Shown: in pieces, positions 28,639 through 38,001 of the stretch
Layout: every line of letters begins with the position of its first letter
How positions within the stretch are numbered: position 1 is the first letter of the stretch
Assembly: GCA_003151515.1 (NCBI GenBank)
Contig: PLXS01000008.1
Coordinates: forward strand, 1-64,000
Source of the DNA: Opitutaceae bacterium
Lineage (GTDB): Bacteria; Verrucomicrobiota; Verrucomicrobiia; Opitutales; Opitutaceae
Direction of reading: 5' to 3'
Length of the DNA stretch: 64,000 nucleotides
The notes under the pieces: generated by a model
What the model was told of the DNA's origin: nothing
The model's input: the letters and a program-made list of their open reading frames with translations, nothing else
Databases searched by the model: none
Made by a program: the position numbers and the translations under genes

Positions 28639-29373
28639 TCAGTTGTCCCCTGAGGACGGCCGCGAGCCGGGCATCCCGGCCGGGAACGCGCCGTTCATCA
28701 TGGCTCCCATGTCGAACTTGCGCCATCCCTCCGGCGGGGCGAAGAGCGAGTCGGGCAGGCTCGTCTTCTCCACCGAGGTGACCTCGAACTTGAAGGTGCC
28801 CTTGGAGCTCTTGGTCACGACGCGCATCGGGAAGAAGTTGTGCCCCTTGAGGGCGGACTCCCACGAGCTGGGCGCCTGCGCCGCCCGCCCCATCGGCCCG
28901 CCCGCCGGCGGGAGCCCCATGAACGTTCCGAGCTCGTCCGTGATCCATATCTCCGAGGTGCCGTCGGCCCCGGTGACGATGTACTTCGTGCACACGTAGC
29001 CGAGGATGGTCTCCTTGACGCCCGTCTCCTTAAGCGTGGACTGCGACGCGGCGGGCGCCCCCTGCTGCGCCATCTGGCCGGTCTGCGGCATCTGGCCGGG
29101 CTGCTCCAGCGGATGGACCATGTACATGCGCTGCTGGGGCATGAGGATGATCATCTGCTTGTTTTTGGTGTCTCGGATCATGGCCATCGAGCCGCGCGCC
29201 GATTCGATGTCGAAGCGCGCCAGGCCCTCCTTGACGCTCACGTTGAGCGTCTGGGGGCCCTGGGCGGATGGGGACGTCATGCTAATGCCGATCTTTCCCT
29301 CGAATGTGTCTGCAAGAAGCGCGCAGGGCAGGGCGAGCGCGCAGATGGTCGCAAGCGCAGGAGTTAATTTCAT
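28639..29373 (-). CDS. DUF4412-like secreted protein
   Basis: Signal peptide MKLTPALATICALALPCALLADTFEGKIGISM; ATG 29373. Confidence 0.75.
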   Translation of the reverse strand: MKLTPALATICALALPCALLADTFEGKIGISMTSPSAQGPQTLNVSVKEGLARFDIESARGSMAMIRDTKNKQMIILMPQQRMYMVHPLEQPGQMPQTGQMAQQGAPAASQSTLKETGVKETILGYVCTKYIVTGADGTSEIWITDELGTFMGLPPAGGPMGRAAQAPSSWESALKGHNFFPMRVVTKSSKGTFKFEVTSVEKTSLPDSLFAPPEGWRKFDMGAMMNGAFPAGMPGSRPSSGDN

Positions 29374-29428
29374 GGCGGGGCGATTATCGGATTGCCGCCT
29401 GCCGGTGCAATGAAAGAAGCCCAAGGGC

Positions 29429-30286
29429 GTGAATTACAGGCACGCGTTCCATGCAGGCAACCACGCCGACGCCCTCAAGCACGCCCTCCTGGTGCGCCTG
29501 GCCAGGGCCATGCAGAGGAAGGAGGGTGGGTTCCTTTTCGTGGACACCCACGCCGGGCGCGGCCGCTACGACCTGGAGATGGCCGGCGTCGGCGACTCAA
29601 GGGCCCGGCAGCCGGAGTGGCCGTCGGGCATCGGTCGGCTGTGGGAGGCGAAGGCCGCACCGGCCGAGGTTGCCGAGTATGTCGCCCTGGTGCGCGCCTT
29701 CGACCGGCGGTGCGGCAACCTGGGCGCGGCCCCCCGGTTCTATCCCGGCTCGCCGCGGATAGCGGGCGCGCTCGCAAGGCCCCAGGACCGCCTGGAGCTC
29801 TGGGAGAGGCACCCGGCCGATGCAGCGGCGCTCGCCGCGGAATTCCGCCGCGAGCGCAGGGTCTCTGTCCACGCCGCGGACGGCTACGGGGCGCTCAGGG
29901 CGTGCCTGCCGCCCAGGGAGAGGCGCGCCCTGGTTCTCGTCGACCCCCCGTACGAGTCGCCGCAGGAGTGGTCCTCGGTCACCGCGGCGCTGGAGGAGGG
30001 GCTGCGTCGCCTGCCCTCGGCCACGCTAGCCGCCTGGTACCCGCTGACGGACAGGGCGGGGGCCGAAGGCCTCCTCGCCTCGGCAAGGGGCCTGCGGGCG
30101 CCCTCCCTCGCGGTGGAGCTTGTCATTGACCCCGCCGCCCAGGGAATGCGCGGCAGCGGGATGCTGGTCGTCAACCCCCCGTGGAAGTTCGCCGGGGAGG
30201 CGGAGTCGGTCGCGCGCTACCTGGCCTCGGAGCTCCCCGTTGCGAGGGAGGCCATAAGCTCGGTGCGGTGGATCGTGTCGGAGTAG
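29429..30286 (+). CDS. rlmJ: 23S rRNA (adenine2030-N6)-methyltransferase
   Basis: MNYRHAFHAGNHADALKHALLVRL...DTHAGRGRYDL, LVDPPYE. Confidence 0.93.
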   Translation: MNYRHAFHAGNHADALKHALLVRLARAMQRKEGGFLFVDTHAGRGRYDLEMAGVGDSRARQPEWPSGIGRLWEAKAAPAEVAEYVALVRAFDRRCGNLGAAPRFYPGSPRIAGALARPQDRLELWERHPADAAALAAEFRRERRVSVHAADGYGALRACLPPRERRALVLVDPPYESPQEWSSVTAALEEGLRRLPSATLAAWYPLTDRAGAEGLLASARGLRAPSLAVELVIDPAAQGMRGSGMLVVNPPWKFAGEAESVARYLASELPVAREAISSVRWIVSE

Positions 30287-30577
30287 GCGAGCTGCGGGCG
30301 CGCCGGATTAACCGTGAGAGGCGGCGGTCTGAACACGGGCCGGTCCCACCGGGCGTCCTCTCGCGGGACGGCCCGTGCGGCCACTTCGCGGATGATCGGC
30401 GGCGCGTGGAAGAGTTGGTCCTGCGGTGTCATGGTACTGCATCTGACAGCGCTTCGGCCACAAGGTGCCATTCCGATCCGAAAAAAGTTCGGCCGGGCGC
30501 GAACCCGGCGCCCGCACGCCGCGACCGCCGCCATGGGGTTGGCGGAGGGGCCGCGCGCGGGCGCACGGGACAGGAGT

Positions 30578-30979
30578 TCAGGCGACGCGCCCGAGGCGGT
30601 TGGCGGGGGCCAGGTAGCCCTGGCCCTTGGGCACCGTCAGCTTCAGCACGCCGTCGTGGATCTCGGCCTGCATCTGGGAGTAGTCGAATCCCAGGCCGAG
30701 ACGCAGCCGCAGGCGGTAATCGCGCTGCGACGCCTCGAGGTTGAGGGCCTGCCAGTTCACGCGCACAAAGCGCGTCTTGTTCGCCGTGACGAGCAGGTCG
30801 GGCCCCCGGGCCTCGATCTCCACCCCCGAGGCCCCCACGCCGGGAACGTAGACGACGATGGAGACGGCGTCCGGCAGCTCACGGCAGTCGTAGCTCGGCT
30901 GGCGGTACATGGCGTCGGACGCCTCGTTCGCTCTGCGGCTGCGGCTGGATGGGCTCATGGCGTGGTTTCTCGTGTTCAT
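30578..30979 (-). CDS. Hsp20/alpha-crystallin-like small heat-shock protein
   Basis: DAVSIVVYVPGVGASGVEIEARGPDLLVTANK...AEIHDGVLKLTVPK. Confidence 0.75.
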   Translation of the reverse strand: MNTRNHAMSPSSRSRRANEASDAMYRQPSYDCRELPDAVSIVVYVPGVGASGVEIEARGPDLLVTANKTRFVRVNWQALNLEASQRDYRLRLRLGLGFDYSQMQAEIHDGVLKLTVPKGQGYLAPANRLGRVA

Positions 30980-31018
30980 GGTGGAAATGGCGGCTGCCCC
31001 GCGGGGCTTCTTGGCCTC

Positions 31019-31079
31019 CGGGCTCCGTGTGCTTTCTAAACGTTCTTCCTGGTTGGGAGGGTTTAGACCTCGGAGCCCG
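31019..31079 (-). promoter_or_regulatory. Long imperfect hairpin 40 nt upstream of the Hsp20-like gene
   Basis: CGGGCTCCG/CGGAGCCCG 9 bp, TAAAC/GTTTA, CTTCC/GGGAG nested arms. Confidence 0.5.
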
Positions 31080-31315
31080 CGCTGGCCGTTTTGTTCCAAT
31101 TGCGAATGGAGACAAGACGCGTCATGGCGCAGCCAAATCGGACGGCCTTCGTAAGCGAAGAGCCGGCCAGGCCGGTATGAAGCTTGTGCGTCTGTGCCAT
31201 TGGAACGGTGCGTGAATATGCACAATGCATGCGGTGTGCCAAGTCATTATTGTGTCATTTTTGGGGGCCCTGTGCGCGGTTGCCAGGGTGGGGCGCGAGC
31301 GGGCAGGATCGCGCC

Positions 31316-31690
31316 ATGAACGCCCCGTCCGACTCCACCGCCACCGTGTCGCAGCTCAAGGAGCGCGTGCTCGCGTTCGCGCGCGAGCGCGACTGGGAGC
31401 AGTTCCACGCGCCCAAGAACCTGAGCATGGCGCTGGCGGCCGAGGCGGCCGAGCTGATGGAGCACTTCCTCTGGGCGAGCCCGGAGGAGTCGCGCAAGGT
31501 CGCTATGGACCCGGCCAAGCGGGCCCAGATCGCCGAGGAGCTTGCCGACGTCGTGATCTACTCGCTCGAATTCGCGAACGCCACGGGCCTCGACCTCACG
31601 GAGGCGATAGGCGCCAAGATGGAGGCCAACGCCCGAAAGTACCCGGTCGACAAGGCGAAGGGGCGCTCCGCAAAGTACACCGAGCTCTAG
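31316..31690 (+). CDS. MazG-like nucleotide pyrophosphohydrolase
   Basis: LSMALAAEAAELMEHFLW...EELADVVIYSLEFAN EExxE..ExxD pattern. Confidence 0.88.
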   Translation: MNAPSDSTATVSQLKERVLAFARERDWEQFHAPKNLSMALAAEAAELMEHFLWASPEESRKVAMDPAKRAQIAEELADVVIYSLEFANATGLDLTEAIGAKMEANARKYPVDKAKGRSAKYTEL

Positions 31691-31702
31691 GCGGCGCCCC
31701 CG

Positions 31703-32149
31703 TCAGGGCTTGCCGCCAAAGCTCGCGTAGTCGTCCAGGTCGAGCAGGTCGAACAGGCTCGAGACGTCATCGCGCTTGGGGCCGCTCTTGCGGATGGACT
31801 CCGAGAACCAAGCGTGCCCGTCGGCGCCGCCGGGAGCGCGCGTCGAGAGCCATGCGGACCAAGCCGCGACCTCGCACGGCAGGCGCCTGGACTTCCTGCG
31901 CACCCAGGCGAGCATCTGCGAGTCGCTTCGGCCGCGCCGCGCCTCGGCCAGAAGCGCCTTGGCGCTTATGCGCGTGAACGCGAAGAAGTGCTTGTCCATG
32001 GGGCAGTCGTAATGGTACTCGCCGATTTTTCCGGCGAGCGTCGCGCGCGCCTTGTCAAGCAGGCGGGGGAGGTGGACGTAGCCCCCCAGCTGGATGCGGG
32101 GGCTGCGGGGCGGATGCTGCGTGAGGTTTGGGGCGGATAGTTTGATCAT
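31703..32149 (-). CDS. DUF5069-like protein
   Basis: LTQHPPRSPRIQLGGYVHLPRLLDKARATLAGKIGEYHYDCPMDKHFFAF. Confidence 0.75.
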   Translation of the reverse strand: MIKLSAPNLTQHPPRSPRIQLGGYVHLPRLLDKARATLAGKIGEYHYDCPMDKHFFAFTRISAKALLAEARRGRSDSQMLAWVRRKSRRLPCEVAAWSAWLSTRAPGGADGHAWFSESIRKSGPKRDDVSSLFDLLDLDDYASFGGKP

Positions 32150-32202
32150 GGGTCCTTTTAAGGGACCCATGGTGGCAGCTGTGGCCGGCGCGCGCAACCC
32201 AA

Positions 32203-32787
32203 TCAGCTCGCCGGCCGGAAGACCTTCATCACGGCCTCGTTCGTCTCGAGCCTCGGCCCGCCGATGAGGTCGATGCAGTAGGGGATGGCGGGGAACACGG
32301 CCCCGAGGTTCTCGCGTATCGCCTTGGGGCGGCCGGGGAGGTTGACGACCAGGGTGCGGCCGCGCACCCCCGCGGCCTGGCGCGAGAGGATCGCGGTCGG
32401 GACGAACGCCAGCGAGGCGGAGCGCATGAGCTCCCCGAAGCCCGGAAGCATCTTCTCGCAGACCGCGGCCGTGGCCTCGGGCGTCACGTCGCGCGCTGAG
32501 GGGCCCGTGCCGCCGGTCGTGACGACGAGGCAGCAGCGCGCCTGGTCGGCCATGCGGCGAAGCTCCGCCTCGATGCTCGCCTGCTCGTCAGGCACCACCT
32601 TGTAATCGATGTCGAACGGGGTTGCCAGCCACTCGCGGAGCAGGGCGACGCAGGCCCTGCCCGGGGTGTCCTCGTAGAGGCCGGCGCTCGCCCGGTCGGA
32701 GACGTTGATCACCCCGATCCTCGCCGCGCCGGCGGCGCTCGCCTGCCGGGGCTGCGCGCCCGGTTCCGGCGTTTGCCGGCCGCTCAC
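32203..32787 (-). CDS. MogA/MoaB-family molybdenum cofactor biosynthesis protein
   Basis: IGVINVSDRASAGLYEDTPG...LVVTTGGTGPSARDVTPEAT; GTG start overlapping upstream stop. Confidence 0.88.
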   Translation of the reverse strand: MSGRQTPEPGAQPRQASAAGAARIGVINVSDRASAGLYEDTPGRACVALLREWLATPFDIDYKVVPDEQASIEAELRRMADQARCCLVVTTGGTGPSARDVTPEATAAVCEKMLPGFGELMRSASLAFVPTAILSRQAAGVRGRTLVVNLPGRPKAIRENLGAVFPAIPYCIDLIGGPRLETNEAVMKVFRPAS

Positions 32788-33326
32788 CGGGCGGCCACCC
32801 TGGCGCTCGACACCGCCGCAAGCATGGCCGTGAAGTCGTCGCCCTTCTCGTCGTCGGTCAGCAGGGTGACGCCCGCGGAGACCTCGTCGTTGAATCTGAC
32901 GATACCCGAGGCGACACCCTTGAAGTCGCCCTTCTTCGGCGCGGCGCCGACGAGCCTGGCGTCGGTGAAGAAGCAGTAGGCCCCGTAGGCGCTTCCCGAC
33001 ATGTTGAAGTGCTTGAGGATCTTCTTCTTCTCGACCGACTGCTCGATGAAGTTGTCGGCCGCCATGAGGGTCTTCTCGTCGACGTCCTCCTTGGACACCG
33101 CAGCGTCCTTCTCGGTGAAGAGGACGGTCAGCACCCCCTGGGCGTTCACGTCGCCCTCGGGGATGAGCTGCAGGGTGACCCCCACGTCGGCCTGCTTGGC
33201 GGAGGTGAGCCTCCAGCCCTTGGGAACGGCGATCGAAAGGGTCCCATGGGGCCCGAGGTCGATCGTGTCTGCGAAGACCGGCGCGCCGGCGACGAGGAGC
33301 GAGAGGAGGGCGGTTAGTATCTTCAT
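32784..33326 (-). CDS. Hypothetical secreted protein, 180 aa
   Basis: Signal peptide MKILTALLSLLVAGAPVFA; start 33326. Confidence 0.65.
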   Translation of the reverse strand: MKILTALLSLLVAGAPVFADTIDLGPHGTLSIAVPKGWRLTSAKQADVGVTLQLIPEGDVNAQGVLTVLFTEKDAAVSKEDVDEKTLMAADNFIEQSVEKKKILKHFNMSGSAYGAYCFFTDARLVGAAPKKGDFKGVASGIVRFNDEVSAGVTLLTDDEKGDDFTAMLAAVSSARVAAR

Positions 33327-33427
33327 GGGCTTGGGCTGCCCCTTCGCGCGCGATTGCGCCGCGGGGCGCGGCTTGGCAATAGCCAATCGGCGCGGCGTGT
33401 GGCAAGAAGCGATTCTTCGGGCGGCCC

Positions 33428-34327
33428 CTAGCCCGCGGCGAGGCCCGAGTCCCGCCACGGCTCCACGAGCGACTCGGGCGACCGCCCGCGCCCCCTGAGC
33501 TCGCGAAGGCTAAGGGCGTCGTGGCGTTTGGCCAGGCGCAGGCCCGCGTCGTCGGCCATGAGCGGGCAGTGGTGGAACGCCGGAGCGGCAACGCCCAGCG
33601 CCCTGTAGAGCAGCAGCTGGCGGAAGGTCGAGCGCACCAGGTCGGCGCCGCGCACCACCTCGGTTATCCCCATCGCGGCGTCGTCCACGGCGCAGGCCAG
33701 CTGGTAGCTCGGGCAGTCGTCCTTGCGCCACACGGGGAAGTCCCCGAAGTGCCTGCCGGCGACGGCGCTCTGGCGGCCGAGGCGGGTGTCCACGAAGGAG
33801 AGCTCCTCCCCGTCGGGAACGCGAAGCCTCCAGTTGACGTCCGTTTTCTCGCCGAGCGGCGGCAGCGGGGCCGCGGGGTCCGGGCGCAATGCCGGCGGGT
33901 ACACGGGCTCGTCGTCCTCGCCGCCCTCGTGCGGGGCCCCGGCGGCCTCCACAACGTCGCGGCGGGTGTGCGCGCACGGGTAGATGAGGCGCGCCGCGTG
34001 GAGGCGCTTGAGGGCCCTCCTGTAGAGCGCCCGGCGCTGGCTCTGGCGGTACGGGGCGTGCGGGCCCCCCACGTCGGGGCCCTCCTCCCAGCGAAGCCCC
34101 AGCCAGCGCAGGTCCTCGATCATGGCGTCCGCGAAGTCGAGGCGGTAGCGCGAGGCGTCGAGGTCGTCGCTTCGCAGGACGAGGACGCCCCCGGCGGCGC
34201 GCGCCCGCTCCGAGGCTATCCAGAACGTGCGGGCATGGCCCAGGTGCAGGTAGCCCGTGGGCGAGGGCGCGAGCCGGCCCCTGTATCCGGCGCGCGGGCT
34301 CGAGGATTTTTGTTCATTTTGGGCCAA
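33428..34327 (-). CDS. gluQ: Glutamyl-Q tRNA(Asp) synthetase
   Basis: RGRLAPSPTGYLHLGHARTF HIGH-type motif, lacks anticodon domain, 299 aa. Confidence 0.9.
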   Translation of the reverse strand: MAQNEQKSSSPRAGYRGRLAPSPTGYLHLGHARTFWIASERARAAGGVLVLRSDDLDASRYRLDFADAMIEDLRWLGLRWEEGPDVGGPHAPYRQSQRRALYRRALKRLHAARLIYPCAHTRRDVVEAAGAPHEGGEDDEPVYPPALRPDPAAPLPPLGEKTDVNWRLRVPDGEELSFVDTRLGRQSAVAGRHFGDFPVWRKDDCPSYQLACAVDDAAMGITEVVRGADLVRSTFRQLLLYRALGVAAPAFHHCPLMADDAGLRLAKRHDALSLRELRGRGRSPESLVEPWRDSGLAAG

Positions 34328-34356
34328 CGGGCCTCATCGTGGCCCTTTACCCAGCC

Positions 34357-34938
34357 ATGGCAAAGCTCCTGTGCGTTTACTGCGGCTCCTCCCGCGACCT
34401 CGACCCCAAGTACTACTGGGCGGCCGAGGAGGTGGGCCGCTCGATGGTCGCGCGCGGCTGGGGCCTGGTCTACGGGGGCGGCAACGTGGGGATGATGGGC
34501 TCGCTAGCCAAGTCCGTTAAGGCGGCCGGCGGCCTAGTCGTGGGCGTGATCCCGGACTTCATGAGGAGCCGCGAGCTGGCCTACCACGAGTCCGACGAGC
34601 TCATCACGGTCGCCTCGATGCGCGAGCGCAAGCGCATCATGGAGGAGCGGGCCTCGGCGTTCCTCGCCATGGCCGGGGGGATAGGCACCCTGGAGGAGCT
34701 GGCCGAGATCATGACCCTGCGCTACATCAACCGCACGGACAAGCGGGTCGTCGTCTACAACCAGGACGGCTACTACGACGACCTGATCCGGTTCTTCGGT
34801 CGCATGACGCGCGAGCGCTTTAAGTCGCCCGGGCTGAGCGACCTCTACGCGGTGGCCGCGAGCGAGCCGGAGATCTGGCCGCTGCTTGACGGGCCGAGCG
34901 TCTTCGAGGCCGACGCGATTTGGCGCGGCGGGCCCTAG
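34357..34938 (+). CDS. LOG-family protein (TIGR00730-type)
   Basis: LCVYCGSSRD, GLVYGGGNVGMMG, AMAGGIGTLEELAEIM motifs. Confidence 0.92.
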   Translation: MAKLLCVYCGSSRDLDPKYYWAAEEVGRSMVARGWGLVYGGGNVGMMGSLAKSVKAAGGLVVGVIPDFMRSRELAYHESDELITVASMRERKRIMEERASAFLAMAGGIGTLEELAEIMTLRYINRTDKRVVVYNQDGYYDDLIRFFGRMTRERFKSPGLSDLYAVAASEPEIWPLLDGPSVFEADAIWRGGP

Positions 34939-34945
34939 CCGGCCT

Positions 34946-35509
34946 ATGCATCGCTCGGCCGTCCTTTCGCTGCTTAGGGCCCACGCGGGGCGCGGGCTCG
35001 GGCCCGAGGAGGCGGCCGCAGTCAGGGAGACCGTCGCCCTGGTCGAGGCGAACCCGCAGTGCCTCCTTAGGACGTGCATGCCGGGACACCTGACGGGCTC
35101 AGCCTGGATCCTGAGCCCGGACCGGCGCCTCACCCTGCTAACGCTCCACCGCAAGCTCGGCAAGTGGCTGCAGCTGGGCGGGCACGCGGACGGGCAGGGG
35201 GACCTGCTCTCGGTCGCCATGCGGGAGGCTAGGGAGGAGAGCGGCCTAGGCCGCATCCGCGCCGTTCAAGCGGCGATCTTCGACGTGGACAGGCACTGGA
35301 TACCGCCGCACGGGGGCGAGCCGGGCCACTGGCACCACGACCTGCGCTTCATGCTCGAGGCCGACCCGGCCGAGCCCCTCTCGGTGTCGGACGAGTCGAG
35401 GGCGCTCGCCTGGGTCGAGGTGGCCGCCGTCCCCTCCCTGAACGGCGAGGAGTCCATGGCGAGGATGGTGAGGAAGACCCAGCCCCTGGCGCGCTCAGCG
35501 CGCGCCTGA
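34946..35509 (+). CDS. NUDIX hydrolase
   Basis: GGHADGQGDLLSVAMREAREESGLG Nudix box. Confidence 0.9.
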   Translation: MHRSAVLSLLRAHAGRGLGPEEAAAVRETVALVEANPQCLLRTCMPGHLTGSAWILSPDRRLTLLTLHRKLGKWLQLGGHADGQGDLLSVAMREAREESGLGRIRAVQAAIFDVDRHWIPPHGGEPGHWHHDLRFMLEADPAEPLSVSDESRALAWVEVAAVPSLNGEESMARMVRKTQPLARSARA

Positions 35510-37996
35510 GCGCCAGAGGTAGACCAGCTCCGTGCGGGCGACCCAGCCGGTCTCCCCGTTCGGGAACGAGAGCCTCACCCAGCCTATGAAGGACTTGTCG
35601 GCGACGGCCGCGCTTCCCGCCGGCAAAGGCGTCGTCTTCTGCGACACGTCGGCCTCCGTCGGGACGGAGCGAAGCGTGCCGGAGCGCCACACGATGACGG
35701 CGCGGTCGTTGGCCGCTATGCCGTAGGCCCGGTGCGCGGCGAGGCACGCCGCCCAGGCGAGGAGCGAGAGGCAGAGGGCGGCGACGGCGCCCGGAAGCGC
35801 CCAGCGCCGCCCGGCGAGCCCGTAGGCCGCGGCGAGGAGAAGGCCCAGGGAGACCGCCGCCGCGGCGGCGGCCCCGGCGCCCTTGCGCTGCCAGCCGCCG
35901 GGCGAGTCGAGCCTGGCCAGGGCCTCAAGGGGGCCCTGCTGCAGGAGCGCCTCGACGGGCTCGGGCACGAAGCCCGCCTTGTCGCAGGAAAGAGCGAGCT
36001 GGCGGCGCACCGAGGGGTTCGACGGGTTCTGAACGAAGGCGGCCGAAGCCTGCGCAGCCGATTCGCCCCAGCGGTCCTGCTGCGCGAGGGCGAGGGAGAG
36101 GTTGTGGCGCGCCGACCAGTCGAGGGGATCGGCGGAGGCCGCCGCGCCCCAGGCGTCCGCGGCAGCCGCGAAGTTCCCGGCCAGGTAGGTGGACTGCGCG
36201 TCGGCGCCCCGAATGGCGGCCGGGAGGGCGGCCGCGGCCGCCAGAAAGAGAAACGGAAGGAGGTTTCGGGGAAGCAGGAGGCTGGAGAGCGCGAACCTGG
36301 GAAGAGCCTTTGCGTCCAGCGCCGCCTGGGCCCGCCCGATCCAGTCCGCGGGCAGCGCCGCCCCGGCGCCGTAGAGGAAGCGGTCGGCCTCGGCCCAGAG
36401 CCCCGACCACTGGGGGTCCGCGATGCAGGAGGCCGGCGGAGCGGCGTGCGCCACTCCCCAGAGCAGCGCCGTGTCGCGCTGCCAGGCGAGGAGCAGCGCC
36501 GCCTCGTCGCGCGAGGGCGCGGACCTAAGCGCATCAACGGTTGCGGCAAGCCTCGCGCGAGCCTCGCGCCTGGCCCGGAGTGGGTCGGTCGCCCTGGCGC
36601 GCCCGAGGGCCAAAACCGCCCAGAAGAGGGCGAGCAGGGCGAAGGGCAACGCGCACGCGAGCGCGATCGTCCGAAGCCGCACCGGGCCGGGTGCCGCCCC
36701 GGACGGCGGCACCGGGTCGCCCAGACCCGGGGCGGGCGCCTCCGGCGCCTGCGCCCGGACCGTCGGAGCCTCGCTGCTGATCTTGGGAACGCCCAGGGCG
36801 GGGGCGAGCGGGCCGGGCCCCTGGCCCCCGATGGGGGCCGCCTCCTCCACGGTAACAGCGCCCCCGGGCGCCGTGATCGTGCGGTAGCTGCCGCTCCTGG
36901 GGTCGAAGTAGATGAAGTCCAGGGAGGGAAGGCTGTACGTGCCGGCGCGGGTGCCTATGAGGACCACGTCCTCGGTGAGGCTGCTGTCAAAGAGCTTTCC
37001 GGGGGCTTGCGTGCGCTTCGGCTTGGGCTGGATGACCTGGAAGTCGTCGGAGACCTCCCGCGAGGGCAGCCCGCGAAACTCCGGCCAGTTGCCCGAGCCC
37101 GAAAGCTCAATCGTCCACGTGATGGGCTCGCCCGCCTTCACGTGGGTGGGCACCACCTTGGAGGCGATCCGGAAGTCGCCCACAGCGCCCGTGTACCACT
37201 GCGGGGCGGGGGGCAGGGGCCGCACGTTGATCGCCACGGGGGTGTCGGGAACGGCAAACTGCTGGTACTGCCTCTGCTGGAAGAAGCCGAAGCCGGTGAC
37301 CCCGACGCTCAGGTTGACGAGCTGGCTGGTCGGGTTGAGGCGCACGCGCCCGGGATCGGGCGCCAGGGCGCGCGTGCGGTAGGTCAGGCCGGTCTTGAGC
37401 CCGTTTTCGTCCGTGTTGAAGGGCTCCGGCTGGGACCAGTCCTCGACCACGAGCGGCGTGGGGTCCCAATCGAACACGCCGCGCCCCCAGCTCGGGCTGT
37501 AGCCCGCGCCGACCTCGATCGTATATTTCAGGTCGAAGACCTCGCCGGCCCAGACGCTGCCGGAGGAGGGCTCGAGGCGGCCCGACGCGGCCTCGCCCAG
37601 GGAGATTCCCGAGGAGCCGACGGTCGCCCCTGCCGGCGCGAAGTGGGCCGCCGCGACCGTGAGCTTGCCCTTGTTGGTGGCGATCGTGAACGAGGGTATG
37701 TCTACCGGCTGCTGCCTGTTCAGCAGGGCGGCGAACGTGACCGAGACGCTGCGGGTGAAGGTGCCCTGAATGAGGGACATGTTCGTCGACTGGCCCTGGT
37801 ACTGCAGGGTGAGGCCGTCGACCTTGGGAGGCGCCGGCGTGTCGTCGGGCGTGCAATCGTCAAAGATGAGCTCGAGCTGCGAGACCTCGCCGACGGGCAG
37901 CGACCCCCCGGGGGGATCCCAGCGCACCGACTGGGCCCGCGCGGCGCCGGCGAGGCACGCTGAGAGAACGAGGGCGCAGGGCAGGGTGAGGCGCAT
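35495..37996 (-). CDS. batD: BatD-like protein fused to TPR and SH3-like region
   Basis: BatD-type beta-rich N region, DUF-like TM, LDWSARHNLSLALAQQDRWGESAAQAS TPR, C-terminal GWVARTELVYLW SH3b-like. Confidence 0.75.
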   Translation of the reverse strand: MRLTLPCALVLSACLAGAARAQSVRWDPPGGSLPVGEVSQLELIFDDCTPDDTPAPPKVDGLTLQYQGQSTNMSLIQGTFTRSVSVTFAALLNRQQPVDIPSFTIATNKGKLTVAAAHFAPAGATVGSSGISLGEAASGRLEPSSGSVWAGEVFDLKYTIEVGAGYSPSWGRGVFDWDPTPLVVEDWSQPEPFNTDENGLKTGLTYRTRALAPDPGRVRLNPTSQLVNLSVGVTGFGFFQQRQYQQFAVPDTPVAINVRPLPPAPQWYTGAVGDFRIASKVVPTHVKAGEPITWTIELSGSGNWPEFRGLPSREVSDDFQVIQPKPKRTQAPGKLFDSSLTEDVVLIGTRAGTYSLPSLDFIYFDPRSGSYRTITAPGGAVTVEEAAPIGGQGPGPLAPALGVPKISSEAPTVRAQAPEAPAPGLGDPVPPSGAAPGPVRLRTIALACALPFALLALFWAVLALGRARATDPLRARREARARLAATVDALRSAPSRDEAALLLAWQRDTALLWGVAHAAPPASCIADPQWSGLWAEADRFLYGAGAALPADWIGRAQAALDAKALPRFALSSLLLPRNLLPFLFLAAAAALPAAIRGADAQSTYLAGNFAAAADAWGAAASADPLDWSARHNLSLALAQQDRWGESAAQASAAFVQNPSNPSVRRQLALSCDKAGFVPEPVEALLQQGPLEALARLDSPGGWQRKGAGAAAAAAVSLGLLLAAAYGLAGRRWALPGAVAALCLSLLAWAACLAAHRAYGIAANDRAVIVWRSGTLRSVPTEADVSQKTTPLPAGSAAVADKSFIGWVRLSFPNGETGWVARTELVYLWRSGAR

Positions 37997-38001
37997 GCGT
38001 G

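Noticed and set aside
30217-30534. 105-aa minus-strand ORF between rlmJ and hsp20
   Set aside because: An internal segment (MTPQDQLFHAPPIIREV...) looks vaguely protein-like, but it overlaps the rlmJ 3' end and I see no recognisable family; not strong enough to call
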